Source of the DNA: Cercophora sp. LCS_1
Taxonomy: Eukaryota; Ascomycota; Sordariomycetes; Sordariales; Lasiosphaeriaceae
Assembly: GCA_036250225.1 (NCBI GenBank)
Contig: JAPZLL010000018.1
Coordinates: 558,001 to 622,000, forward strand
Reading direction: 5' to 3'
DNA: 64,000 bases
Positions 51,650 through 62,026 of this stretch are shown here, piece by piece. The position numbers were made by a program, and so were the translations under genes. A model generated the notes under the pieces. That model was given only the letters and a program-made list of their open reading frames with translations, did no database searches and was not told the DNA's origin. The first letter of the stretch is position 1, and the number at the start of each line of letters is the position of its first letter.

Positions 51650-52447
51650 GTGGTAATTTTCGTTGGACTTGGCAACCAGTGTCTCGATCTGGAGGAGCCT
51701 TGGGAGTATCTGCTGGCTACTGCCTGTGAGAGAGACCTTGGCCTGCGACACATCGTTGGCAATGTCGGTCATGAGCTAACCTTTTACGATGTCTACTCGC
51801 TCTACGATGCCGAAACCATGGCCCTGGTCCCCCGTCCCGTCTTCGCCCTCCTCGTAACGATCCCAATGAATGCCGCCTGGAGACAGGACCGTGATGCCGA
51901 GGATGCCGCCCTCGAGTGGTACGGCGGTTCTGGCCCGGACGAGCCGGTTCTCTGGTTCCAGCAGGCCGTTATCCATGGTTGCGGACTCATTGGCCTGCTC
52001 CACTGTGTTGCCAACGGCATCCCGGCCGAGATGATGGTGCCCGGCAGCAAGCTAGCTGACTTTGTGGCAAAGGCAACACCGCTAGGGATGAGTGGCAGAG
52101 CAAGGCTCCTGAACGACTCGGACTCGCTGCACGAGGCCAGTGAGGCCGTCTCAGCCTTGGGCGACACCAAGGCGCTAGGCATTGAGGAAGAGAGCATCCA
52201 CCACTTCGTGGCCCTAGTAAAGGGCCGGGACGGCAACCTGTGGGAGCTTGAGGGTTCGAGGAAGGGTCCGCTCAATAGAGGCCCTCTGGGGGAGGACGAC
52301 GATGCCTTCAGCAAGCGGGCTCTGGAGCTGGGCATCAAGAGGCTCATAGAAATCCAGCGCAAGGCCGGCGGCGATCTACCGTTTCTTGTATCGCCCTTGC
52401 GCCTAGTTCCAGCTATTGAGGGCAAGGAACTTACATCGCTTTGGTAG
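51650..52447 (+). CDS. Divergent ubiquitin C-terminal hydrolase (UCH, peptidase C12), 5' end missing
   Basis: Deubiquitinase of the UCH family, clear from FYDVYSLYDAETMALVPRPV, the active-site block LWFQQAVIHGCGLIGLLHCV (oxyanion Gln105, nucleophile Cys111 in the numbering from 51650) and HHFVALVKGRDGNLWELEGS (His185), followed by RKGPLNRGPLG. The third triad residue, Asp in the usual 'ELDG', is Glu201 here. The usual first block (PLE..P) is weakly visible as LDLEEPWEYL. The frame opens after a TAA at 51632 and has no ATG before residue 57 (51818), which would delete part of the fold; so an upstream exon is undetected, initiation is unusual, or the gene is decaying. Length and order otherwise fit UCH. 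It is much more divergent than expected for the conserved housekeeping copy, suggesting an extra paralogue. Confidence 0.75.
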   Translation: MVIFVGLGNQCLDLEEPWEYLLATACERDLGLRHIVGNVGHELTFYDVYSLYDAETMALVPRPVFALLVTIPMNAAWRQDRDAEDAALEWYGGSGPDEPVLWFQQAVIHGCGLIGLLHCVANGIPAEMMVPGSKLADFVAKATPLGMSGRARLLNDSDSLHEASEAVSALGDTKALGIEEESIHHFVALVKGRDGNLWELEGSRKGPLNRGPLGEDDDAFSKRALELGIKRLIEIQRKAGGDLPFLVSPLRLVPAIEGKELTSLW

Positions 52448-52906
52448 CCCGGCTCCTCGTAGGGCAGAGGGCTTGCATTGTGACTATGTCATAGACACTT
52501 TTGAGTGGGAGCAATAGCAACCGGGCAGGCTGAACTGGCACCCCCCAAGCAGATAGAATAGACGCACTTCATATGCCGCGTCTTTTGCCCAATCCCTGTG
52601 CTTGATATTATAGGTGGCCACCTCACACCAAGTGTGTGGCAGGATATGGGCAGGCTGCCCGGCCAGGTGGGCCAATAAACTTGGTGTCACAACCCCCCTT
52701 TGATTGCTTCCCCGCTTTGATTGCTTTTTGCGTGGGGGAGAGCCGAGGAAACATATGTATAAGAATGTGCGGCAGCGGGGTGACGCGTACTTGCTCATCA
52801 GCTTTTGTTTATTCGGGTTAAAAGCCAGGCAACAGCAACTGCCACGAATAGACAGGTGAGCTGTACCATTGCATTTATCTTGAGCCGTTACTGCGAACAC
52901 TACGAG
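52448..52906. other. Intergenic with TATA box before the oxygenase relic
   Basis: TATAAG at 52758-52763, about 145 nt before the ATG of the broken oxygenase gene, suggests a former or live promoter. Nothing else recognised. Confidence 0.45.
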
Positions 52907-54203
52907 ATGGGGCTCCCTACTCTTGACTTTGCCAAGTTCACAAATAACAATAGCTCAGAACAAGCAGATCTAGCCTATCGAATGATTGAGAACTTCAAAA
53001 ATCATGGTGCGGTGCGATTGGTAAACTGCGGGATCCCAGCCGACGTTCTTGACACGGTATTCTCGTGGGTAAGATTCACCAAGACCTTCTCCTTTTTTTT
53101 TTTATTGTTTCTCTTCTTTCTTCCTTTGTCAAGTCTGCAAAGAAGCCGTGATACATACCGTTATTAATCAACTGTCCCTACTTTTAGAGCCAACGCTTCT
53201 TCCAAATCGGAAAGAACATCAAAAAGAGAATCCCTAACACGCGTGATGATACCCCACAGCGTGGGTGGAGCTTTGAGGGCTCGGAGCAGACCTCCAAGTT
53301 GAATATGACGGATGAGAGCGGTAACGCCCCAGTTGGCTTGGTGGACAGAAAGGTGACTAACTACTACAACTACTGCTACTGCCTGGGCCGTTCTGACTTA
53401 TATGTATATGATGTGGGAGCACTTTGACTGGGTGATTGGCGACGATGCCGACTTCCCTAACAAATGGCCTGAAGAGGCCGAGATCCCCGGCTTCCGGGCG
53501 GCCATGGTCGAGTTCGTCGAGGCGTGCCACCATGTCGGTCTGAAGATCTTGGAGGCCATGGACCTCGGACTGGGGCTGCCTGGTGGTACGTTGTCAAAGC
53601 GATGCGAGAACCCTGTTGCAGAGGGACGCCTAAACTACTACGCACCGCTCTCAGCAGACGACCTGGCCGCACACCGACTTTGGCCTTATCACGCTCTTGT
53701 TCCAGGACGCTGCGGGCGGGCTGGAAATTGAGGACCGCGCAAGACCTGGCCAGTACCTGCCGGTCATCCGCGAGAACTCGACAGAGGTCGCCGTGTACAT
53801 TGGCGACACCATGGAGAGCCTGACAAACGGCTTTCTCCGGGCCGCCCTACGCCAGGTCAATCAACCGGTGGGCATCAGCGGTGAGAATGGACTGATCAGG
53901 CTCCCGGAGCGGTACTCGGTTGCGTCGTTTGTTACGGCTAGCAGGGACACAGCTGCTGGGCCCTTGCACCAATTCGTAGACGCCGCCGCAGCGCCAGCCA
54001 AGGGAGCGCTGCTCGGCGTGTTTGACCTTCTCGATGACCGGTGGAGGTACTTCGCCACGAGCTGCTCGGTCATCGTTGGTGTGATTCTTATACTCGTCCT
54101 GTGCGTCCATACCGTCTCTTTGATGTCGGTCGAACGTGGGAAAGGCGGCACTGCGGATTGCCAAAACGCTCTATCAACTCAGCGGCCCTCCAATAAAGGT
54201 TAA
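52907..54203 (+). pseudogene. Broken 2-oxoglutarate/Fe(II) oxygenase (isopenicillin-N-synthase-like)
   Basis: Exons 52907-53068 and 53188-53352 and the start of exon 3 (53420 on) encode the DIOX_N region (LDFAKF, NHGAVRLVNCGIP, RGWSFEGSEQTSKLN, FPNKWPEEAEIPGFRAAMVE, GLPGGTLSKRC). Near 53670 the frame of RLNYYAPLSADDLA stops matching, and the catalytic core continues one nucleotide out of phase: HTDFGLITLLFQDAAGGLEI, then YLPVIRENSTEVAVYIGDTM and RYSVASF. Compared with family members, several residues before HTD also seem deleted. The His-x-Asp pair survives, but the second iron His (usual LHRV) reads ALRQVN. So the copy is frameshifted and has lost a metal ligand. Splice sites are intact, which suggests recent decay. 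Substrate of the ancestor unknown. Sequence after about 53990 becomes membrane-like and may belong to the next relic. Confidence 0.75.
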
Positions 54204-54836
54204 ATGGGCAAACATCGGGATAATGGAGAGAACCCTGCGGCCGCGATTGCGAGTCCCATCGGAGAGTGAGTGGGGAGGCTTTGCGGTGTTGTGTTTCCAC
54301 TGGTTTATAATCAATCTTTTAGGTCCTTTACTTGCTATAACTTCGGTGGAGAGGATGCTGGTTGCAAATCAAGTGTCAACTCCAGGCATATTGGAGTCCT
54401 CGGGACAAATGATCGCGCTGGTGTCGGGCATCATTAGCTTGTTCATCGCAATTTGCGATATCGGACTCCCGGCTCTCAAAGCTACAAGCCCCGATTTGCT
54501 ATCTTCTTATATGTATGTGTCCAAGAGGCCGTTAACCAAGGGACAGATGCAGGCGGCTTTGGTCAAGTTGACGGAGGCGTTGGAGCAGTACAGCAAACCC
54601 CCAGACCTGTCTATCAGTAGATACGGCAGGCGCAATGTAAGGCCAAGGCAAGAAGCGAGCGCTGTTGGCGCGTACGGATGGAGCCTATTGTTGATGAGCT
54701 AAGTCGGAACCCCCGCCTTCTGAACAGGAGGCAGCATGGAGAGGTCTTCGACGGCAGGGTGGGCGACGATATCTTCTCGATCGATATCGAGCTGGAAAGA
54801 TTACCAACCACTTACGTACTTGTCCCACGCGGGTGA
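54136..54836 (+). pseudogene. Membrane-protein relic in shifting frames
   Basis: Protein-like sequence continues through three frame segments. The first is a span (VIVGVILILVLCVHTVSLMS) at 54050-54130, in the frame of the oxygenase tail. The second, one frame over from 54136, is GKAALRIAKTLYQLSGPPIK followed by two spans (LCFHWFIINLLGPLLAITSV, MIALVSGIISLFIAICDIGL) and a helical tail to 54702. The third returns to the first frame with MEPIVDELSRNPRLLNRRQH and DDIFSIDIELERLPTTYVLV, ending at TGA 54834. I find no introns that reconcile the frames, so this is probably a degenerate fungal membrane-protein gene; an undetected complex splice pattern is the alternative. Family not recognised. Confidence 0.45.
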
Positions 54837-56044
54837 ACAGTTTCCTCCAAAATTCTCTCCGGCATGCCCAGTAGCCAGCAGCTTCTCTGAAATCCCACTC
54901 ATCCAACCAATATCAGCCTTCAGAACTACCGTACTGCGAAACCATGCATCTGTTTCAAGTAAAGATCATCCCCTCGGATAACTCGGTAAACCGCCCGACC
55001 AGAAAGCCACGTGCAAGAATTATAAAGGATTCAGCGGACAAAGAGTCCCAAACTTTGCATCACACGACCTACTGCGCCGAACAGCCAAGTCCTAAATCTT
55101 CCAGCATTCCAATCGTCACACCCAGCACACCCATCCGCGAGATAATCCTTATGGACCTGGAATGCCAAGGATCAGAGCGTGAAATAACTTTGTTGCTTTG
55201 TTCGCCTTGTTGGCTGTTGTAGCGGGATGATATTGGCTTCCTGGCCCGAGTGCATTTGGACTTCCTCAAAGTAGCCCTGTCAGCAGCAGCCAGGGGCTCT
55301 GGTTTCTGACGTGGCTGCTTATACCTTTCAACTTCCTCCTGCAATCAGGTATGGGCAGTGGCGTTCTATATACGCAAAGTTCCAAACTAAAAAGCGGACT
55401 GGAATCGAGGACATTCCTTCCTCCGCCCTTTCTGTGCTTCGCCTCACTACGTACAGTCAAACGCCCAGGCTGCAATGCATGCCTACAGAATCCTATTTGC
55501 GACTAACGTCACCGCTGACGTGGCCGAACCCACGGTATGGTTAGCATAAACCGAAGAACGCACCGGAATCTCCGGGTGGCAACTTTAGTCGAGGGTCCAA
55601 AATTGGGCCACACGGCTGTGCAGGCTAGGCTCACCCACAGCTCACCCTAGCTCAGGAGCGGCTCAGGGTCACGCACGAACATGGAAATTGCTGAGGGCAA
55701 CTTTAGGGTAAAACATAGAGCTGTTGTCCCGTACCTTCCCTGCCCCAACGACAAGCTGTCAGAATCAGTATGCCTTGACGTCCAGGTTTCTCAGGTGCCG
55801 AAATCTGGGGCCCTCTACTGTTTGAAAAAACCGCAAGATCCTTCCTCTCGCTGTCTTTTTTTCCCTTCCGCAACCACCTCTCACAACAGTTTTGATTTTT
55901 TCAAACAGCAACCAACCAGAGCGAAACGCCCACGTGAGTCAAACTTCACTTCCGTAATCTCTCACGATATTCTTATTTCTCTAGGGTGAGTTAACTAATA
56001 TTAGCTTTTGAATTTTTCACCAGCGAGCGGCACCACCTGCCACG
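54837..56044. other. Intergenic; probable 5'-UTR introns before the 56-kb gene
   Basis: From about 55932 two consecutive intron-like segments occur: GTGAGT...TTTCTCTAG (ending about 55983) and GTGAGTTAACTAATATTAG...CACCAG (ending about 56025), just before the ATG at 56045; they are plausible 5'-UTR introns. The remaining 1 kb shows only short domain-less ORFs. Confidence 0.4.
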
Positions 56045-57037
56045 ATGCCTCGCCGCCAGCGTGACGTCTCGGAGGACGCTCCTGCCGCGGGCCCCTCTAC
56101 CGCGGCTCCCCCGAGCGTGAAGAGACAACGCTCTGACAGTGAGACCCTGGGTGACGAGACCACCGAGGGAATTAAGACCCTGCACGCCAGAGTCGGGGCA
56201 AACATCGACACCGCCTCGGTCATGTTCGACGAGGTTCGTTTCCGCAATGGCATGGCATCGGTCAAGTTCATTCGTCAGATTAGCCACGGCACGGTTTAGG
56301 CAACCCACATCTCAATTGACCAGAATGGCAACATGTATCTGGGCCCCAACCGCATGCGCTTCGAACCCGACTACGTCGTCCCGTTTACCGAGACCGTTGA
56401 AGCCCACGAGGCTGCTGCCGAGCTCGCTGCCGTCGAGCCCAAGGTGGGCCAGGCCTTGTTGCACCTTGAATCCATCGTGAGCCCGCCCCGTGATATCATT
56501 GACGACGGTTCTTCCGATATTTTGCAATTCGTCTCGAGCAAGATACTGGGCGTGGCGATGCGATTCCAATACGGCTTTCAACCCAGGAATGGATACGGTG
56601 ACAAGCTCATCAAGTTCCGAGACGGGCTCATGGAGACCCTGGAGTTCGCCAACGAGTTTCACCGTGCCATGTGGAACGACTGTCTCCCCGCCGTGAAGAA
56701 GGTCCGTGACGCGTTGAATGGTCCTGGTCCTGGTCCTGTGTCCGCCCGCGACTGGCTCCGTCTCGATAAGGCGCTCAAGATGTTGGGGCTGAAGGACGCG
56801 CGTTCCACTTTGGGTGGTTTGCTCGAGGCGGAGCATGACACATCCGTTGAGGCGATGCACATGATCGATGAGGCCCTTGGGTTCAAGAGAAACAAAAAGC
56901 TCGCGGACGCGCTTGTCCCCCTATTCCGCGTCATGGACCGTTACCTCGAGCTCAAGGGCTACAAGATCGGCCCTTCCCCGAAATTTGTCGACGCGTGGGG
57001 CGAGGTCAAGGGACGGGAGGACCGGTCCAAGTTTTAG
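56045..57037 (+). CDS. Unknown protein interrupted by an in-frame TAG
   Basis: 331-codon frame with one internal stop (TAG, 56297-56299). The first part is MPRRQRDVSEDAPAAGP, a Ser-rich stretch with a nuclear-signal-like KRQR, then VGANIDTASVMFDEVRFRNG and KFIRQISHGTV. Directly after the stop, in the same frame, it continues ATHISIDQNGNMYLGPNRMR, a helical domain (AAAELAAVEPKVGQALLHLE, LIKFRDGLMETLEFANEFHR) and a basic C-terminus. Composition and codon use are even on both sides of the stop, so it is one gene; CAG to TAG (Gln) by a C-to-T change is the simplest history. A 30-nt 'intron' (GTTTAG...GACCAG) would remove the stop in frame but is implausibly short. Family not recognised; no domain assigned. 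Confidence 0.6.
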
Positions 57038-57326
57038 GGCGTCCACTGTGTCCATTCAGACCAGGCGGCCACCGGGCCGCAATCGGCAGTGGCGGTGGGA
57101 ATCATCGGGACATCAAGCGGAAGGGTAATGTCGTCTATGCTAAGGAGGATACTTCAATAGCTGAATAGTGATTGGTCCTGCATGGATAGATACCTCTCCA
57201 TAGATCTCAATTCACTGCAACTACCCTGAACGCCAAAGTGAAAACAAAACGTGCTTTGTAGGCCCAACGCCGTGTTCTACAGACTAGATTACTACCAAGC
57301 CGTCCATGCTCAAACACCCGCGCTCC

Positions 57327-58979
57327 CTAAACCTCAAAAATCTCACCAATCCCTTCCCCGCCACCTCTTCGGTTCTCAACCAAGTCTAGCCTCCAGCCTT
57401 CCCAGTTCTTGAGTGCCCTCTTGATATCCTTGATCCTCTCGATCCTCTTCTTCTGTTCGTCTTCTTGCGCCTTCCTGAACGCCTCCTCGTCGAATTCCAT
57501 ATCGTCGTCATCTAGCAAATCATCCTGGCCAGCCCCAGTTAGAGCATTGAGACCACTGGTGAAGAAGTCGCCGATGCCACCGACGCTGGCTCCCTTTCGT
57601 TGCGTCGGTGACACTCCGAGATCTACGTTCTCGAAACGAGAGCCAACAGCCTCGTCAGGGCCAACTTGCATCTCCTTCCTTCGTTCATGCCAGATGCCTC
57701 TACGAAGATCGCTGTTCTCAGCCTCGAGATCACGCACCCTCTTCTCCAACCTCAACCGCTCCTCATTCTCCAGTTCATCAATACCCTCATCGTCACCGCC
57801 ACCCTCGGCAGCATCCTTCTTCCTTAGCTTCAGGTTTTCCGCCTCCACCCTCTCGAGCTTCTCCTTCAGCTCCCTCACTTCACTCTCAATCTTCTCCTTC
57901 TCCTTCCTCAAGGCCTGCCCCCGCCCATCCTGCTCCTTGTGAAGCGTCGTCAGGGTAGCAACCTTCTTCTCCAGCCCCTCCACCTTCTTGGCCAACTCCT
58001 CCCGTTCCCGAACAGCCTCCTCTTTCTCCCTCTCAACCGTCCTCAACTTGGTCTCAGCCGACGTCCTCTCCGACCCCTCCTTGACGGCCTTCTCGGTCGC
58101 GCGCTCCAGATTCCTCTTCAGATCACTCAACTCCCTCTGCGCCAGGGCAGCCGCCTTCTCGGCGCGTGCCAACTTCTCCTCGAGCGCAGCAATCTGTTCC
58201 GACGGCGTGGACGCCGACACCGACAACCGCTCTACTTGCGCGCGCAGCCTCGACATCTCAAGTTCCATTGTCTCGATCGTTGCGCTCTTGGACTGCACCA
58301 GCGCCTCGAGCTCCCCCGCCCCCGCGGCAACGCCCGCCCCGCTCGCCTGTCTCGCCCCCCCAGACTTGGCCGCCACCTGCGCCTGGAGCTGCGCATTCTG
58401 CCTCTGCAGCGCAGCAATCTCGTTCCTCAGCTTCTCGCTCTTCTCCCCGCCGCCCTCGCCCTCCCTGAGGTCCTCGAGCTCCTCCTCCGCCTTCTTCCAT
58501 CGCTTCTCGGCGTCGCTTGCCTCCTTGGCGAGACGCTTGTTCTCCTTCTCCAGCTCCTCGATGCGCACGACATGCTTGCGGTAGATATCCGGCGCGGTCT
58601 CGCCGTCGGGGCTGAATGGCCCAGCGCCGGTGGGTGACAACGGACCGGGGCCGCCGCTTCCCTGGCGGAAGGATGTAGAACGAGCCTTGGACTGTTGGGA
58701 GAGCGAGGGCGTGGTAGCAGGGGAGGCAGCCTTGTCTTCGTCAACGGCGGCGCTGTCGTCAGGGGTAGCAGTCTCGGCCTGCGTGGTGGGGGAGGGTTCG
58801 GCGGGGGTTTCGTCCTTCTTGGAAGCGGTGCCGGCTTTTTTGGCTTTCGCCTTCTTCATTTGCTCAACCTACAGACGGCGCCATGTGAGTATACATGTTC
58901 AATGGTAGTTGCGAAAGGAGAAGCGCACCCTCTTCTTGGCCGCCGCCAACTTCTCCGCTTTGGCCTTTTCGTCATCCAT
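57327..58979 (-). CDS. Long coiled-coil protein, golgin/M-protein-repeat-like
   Basis: 530-aa protein from exons 58979-58929 and 58868-57327 (60-nt intron, GTGCGC donor), joining KLAAAKKR to VEQMKKAKAKKAG. The start is highly charged (MDDEKAKAEKLAAAKKRVEQ), followed by a Ser/Pro/Thr linker. Then ~330 residues (about 110-440) form nearly continuous heptads rich in Glu, Lys, Leu and Arg (RIEELEKENKRLAKEASDAE and so on), broken by a Gly/Ala hinge near 190. The C-terminus has a conserved-looking section (DLRRGIWHERRKEMQ, GIGDFFTSGLNALTG), an acidic patch (DLLDDDDMEFDEEAF) and a final WEGWRLDLVENRRG. The layout resembles fungal Golgi tethers (Rud3-like), but no GRIP or GRAB domain can be named with confidence. 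Confidence 0.85.
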
Positions 58980-59652
58980 GGTTTCGGAGATTGGGGAGGG
59001 TGGTGGGTCGGGGACCGAGAAAAAATCTGATGCGCGGAATGGATCTAGGATTGGTATTGGGAGCGGGTGGTTGATTCTGTACAGGCAGTGGAAAAATGTG
59101 AAGAGTTGCGTGTGTGGTTTGGGGAGTTGATCCTGGGAAGCTGCCTTGTGTTGCTGCCGCGAGGTGGCATTTCCAGGCTGCGGAAGGGCCGATACCTGCC
59201 CAATGCTCCCCACCCCTGTCAAGCCACCAGGGTGCTCAAAAGTGACGACACCCCATGGGTCTTCCGCCTCTTCCTCCCGCATTTTCATTTTCACGATCTT
59301 AGCAAACAAAAACTACGCTGATTTCCCTCTCCCAAGATCAACACCGGGGCCCTCCATATAAGCAATGCGCCACCCTTGCCCAGCATCCTTGCTGCTGTCT
59401 CGGTTTTCAGAGCACCGACACGCGCACCCAAGTCACAGCCGAACACGTGGACACCCAGGTGGTCTTCTATCTTTATCATATTTCATTCGTTAGGCTTTCA
59501 ATCCTACCAATAGCCCGCAAACACCTGAACAATCCCTCAATAAGCGTTTTTTATACCCGAACCGTCGAGAACCCGTCGCTTCCGAGCCTCGTAAATCTCG
59601 CCTCCGCCTCGACTTAAATACCCCTTTACACCGCCCCTTACCCATCGTCCCC
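58980..59652. other. Coiled-coil gene promoter and transketolase 3' flank
   Basis: Leader of the coiled-coil gene at left. The 3' flank of TKL1 (59480-59652) is C/T-rich on the plus strand. No gene recognised. Confidence 0.5.
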
Positions 59653-62026
59653 TTAGATGAGCTGCTGGAACGCCCGGTTGACAGGCGAGCGAATGTTGGG
59701 CACATCCTTCCAGAAGTTAACTGTGGCGATTGCGCGCTTGGCAATACCCTCAGAGGTGAACTCAAACTTCTGCAGAGGGAGTTAGCAATGAACCGAGCCA
59801 TGGAAACAGATCACTTGCCTTGTACACATCCTTGTAAGCGCCCGAGGCACCGAAGCGGTTCAGGCCGAACTGCTCGTGAGTATACCTCTCCCAACCCATA
59901 GTGCTCATGACCTCAACCGACAGCGAGGGGATGCCGTCGGGAAGGACGCTGAGCCTGTACTCCTTGGACTGGGCATCAAACACCTCGAAGCAGGGAATCG
60001 AGACCACACGGGCCTTGATGTTGTGCTTCTCGGCAAGCTCCTTGACGGCATCCACGCAGATGCAGACCTCGGAACCGGTCGAGACGAGGGTGATGTCAGC
60101 GCCCTCCTGCTCGTGGAGGACATAGCCACCCTTGATGGCGTTGTCGAGGGTGGAACCCTCGAGGTTGGGCAGGTTCTGGCGGGACAGAGCCAGGATGCTG
60201 GGGGTATGCTTGGACGTCAGCGAGACGTAGTAAGCAGCGCTGGTCTCGTTGCCGTCAGCCGGGCGCCAGACCATGGTGTTGGGCAGCGCGCGGAAGTGGG
60301 CGAGGGTCTCGATAGGCTGGTGAGTGGGGCCATCCTCACCAAGACCGATGGAGTCGTGGGTGGCAATCCACATGACACGGTGCTGCGAGAGCGAGGAGAG
60401 ACGGACGGCACCGGCGGCATACGAGACGAAGTTGAGGAAGGTACCACCATAGGGAATGAGGGTACCGTAGGCGGCAAGACCGTTGAGAATGGCACCCATA
60501 CCGTGCTCACGGACACCGAAGCGGATGTAGCGGCCGGCATAGTCGCCGAGGCCGGTGGCAGGGGGCTGGAAGTCGATGGCACCCTTCCACCTGGTCAGGT
60601 TGGAGCCGGTCAAATCGGCAGAGCCACCAATAAGCTCGGGAACGGCATCAAAGATCTTGTTGATGACAATCTCGGACAACTTGCGGGAGGCAACAGCGGG
60701 GTCCTTGGGGGTATAAAGGGGGAGGTTCTTCTCCCAGCCCTCCGGGAGGTCACCCTTCTGGCGACGGATGAGGTCGTCGTGCTCGGCCTTGAACTGCTCG
60801 CCATACTTGGCAAAGAGCTGATTCCACTCCTCCTCAGCGGCAGCGCCCTTGGCAGAAGCCTTGTTGCAAATGTCGTAGACCTCCTGGGGAACGACGAAGC
60901 TCTGGTCAGGGTTGAAGCCGAACTTCTCCTTCAGCTGCCTGATGTCATCAGCCTTGAGGGGAGAGCCGTGGACGCTGTGGGTGCCCTGGAGCTTGGAGCC
61001 GTAACCAATGATGGTGGTGAGCTTGATGAGGGTAGGCTTATCCTTGACCTCCTGGGCGGCCTTGATGGCAGCCTCAATGCCGTCGAGGTCGTTCTCACCG
61101 TCACCAACGGTAAGAGTGTGCCAGCCGTAGGACTCGTACCTCTTGAGGACGTCCTCGGTGAAAGCCTGGTTGGTGTCACCATCAATGGTGATGTGGTTGT
61201 CATCCCAGATGGCAATGAGGTTGCCGAGCTGAAGGTGACCAGCGAGGGAGCAGGCCTCAGCAGAGACACCCTCCATCAAGCAGCCGTCGCCGAGGAAGCA
61301 GTATGTGTAGTTGTCGACAAGGTCGAAGCCGGGCTTGTTGAACACGGCAGCAGTGTGGGCCTGGGCCATGGCGAGACCGACGGCGTTGGAGATACCCTGG
61401 CCGAGAGGGCCAGTGGTGACCTCAATACCAGGGGTGTCATGGGCCTCAGGGTGACCAGGGGTGATGCTATCGACGGTCTGTCCAAGCTTGTCAGAAGATA
61501 TTCCCGATGTCGGACAAAAAACGTACTCTAAAGGCTTTCAGGTCGTCAAGCGACAGGGCATAGCCGTAGAGGTGGAGGAGGGCATATTGGAGCATGCAAG
61601 CATGGCCGTTGCTGTTCCCAGGTTAGAACATGCCGAAATCTTCGGCCAAAAAACTCACGAGAGGACGAAGCGATCCCGGTTGAGCCACTTGGGGTTCTTG
61701 GGGTTGAACTTCATAAATCGGTTGAAGAGAACGTGGGCGACGGGCGCCATGCCCCTGAAGTTTGTCAGTGGATGTCCTCCCTCCATCTCAAATTGCTCTT
61801 ACATGGGCGCGCCCGGGTGGCCAGAGTTGGCATGTGCTGTGGCATCGGCCTACAAGCAACAAACTGTCAGCAACAGGTATTCACGCGAATTTCTCAGTCT
61901 TTTGCCTCTGGTCGCGGGGCAGAACGCGGCGATAGTGGGGGTGGGGCACGGGTTGTTGAGGATGCAACATACAGCCAGAACACGGATCGTGTTGATCGCA
62001 AGCTTGTCGACGTCGGTGTAGCCCAT
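59653..62026 (-). CDS. TKL1: Transketolase
   Basis: Thiamine-diphosphate enzyme of the non-oxidative pentose phosphate pathway (two-carbon transfer between ketoses and aldoses), cytosolic. Six exons: 62026-61973, 61849-61803, 61754-61659, 61611-61527, 61477-59819 and 59769-59653; all phases match, giving 685 aa, the usual length. Signatures: SGHPGAPMGMAPVAHVLF; TPGHPEAHDTPGIEVTTGPL followed by GQG; the ThDP motif GDGCLMEGVSAEA with ...WDDNHITIDGD; catalytic His regions (HSVHGSPLKADD, HDSIGLGEDGPTHQPIE); and the transketolase signature GVREHGMGAILNG. The last intron (59770-59818) has a GC donor (AAG|GCAAGT) instead of GT, with a GCTAAC branch and CAG acceptor; it joins DVYK to KFEFTSEGIAKRA. 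ATG 62026 (MGYTDVDKLAINTIRVLA) is the family start. Confidence 0.96.

Noticed and set aside
56291..56320. 30-nt GTTTAG...CAG segment as an intron that would remove the TAG
   Set aside because: Shorter than a spliceosome can normally handle, and the branch-like TTGAC lies only a few nt from the AG.
57939..58637. 232-codon plus-strand ORF opposite the coiled-coil gene
   Set aside because: Leu/Arg-rich mirror of Glu/Lys heptads; shadow.
59876..61531. 551-codon plus-strand ORF opposite transketolase
   Set aside because: Exact antisense of the TKL1 main exon; a by-product of its codon bias, with no domain of its own.
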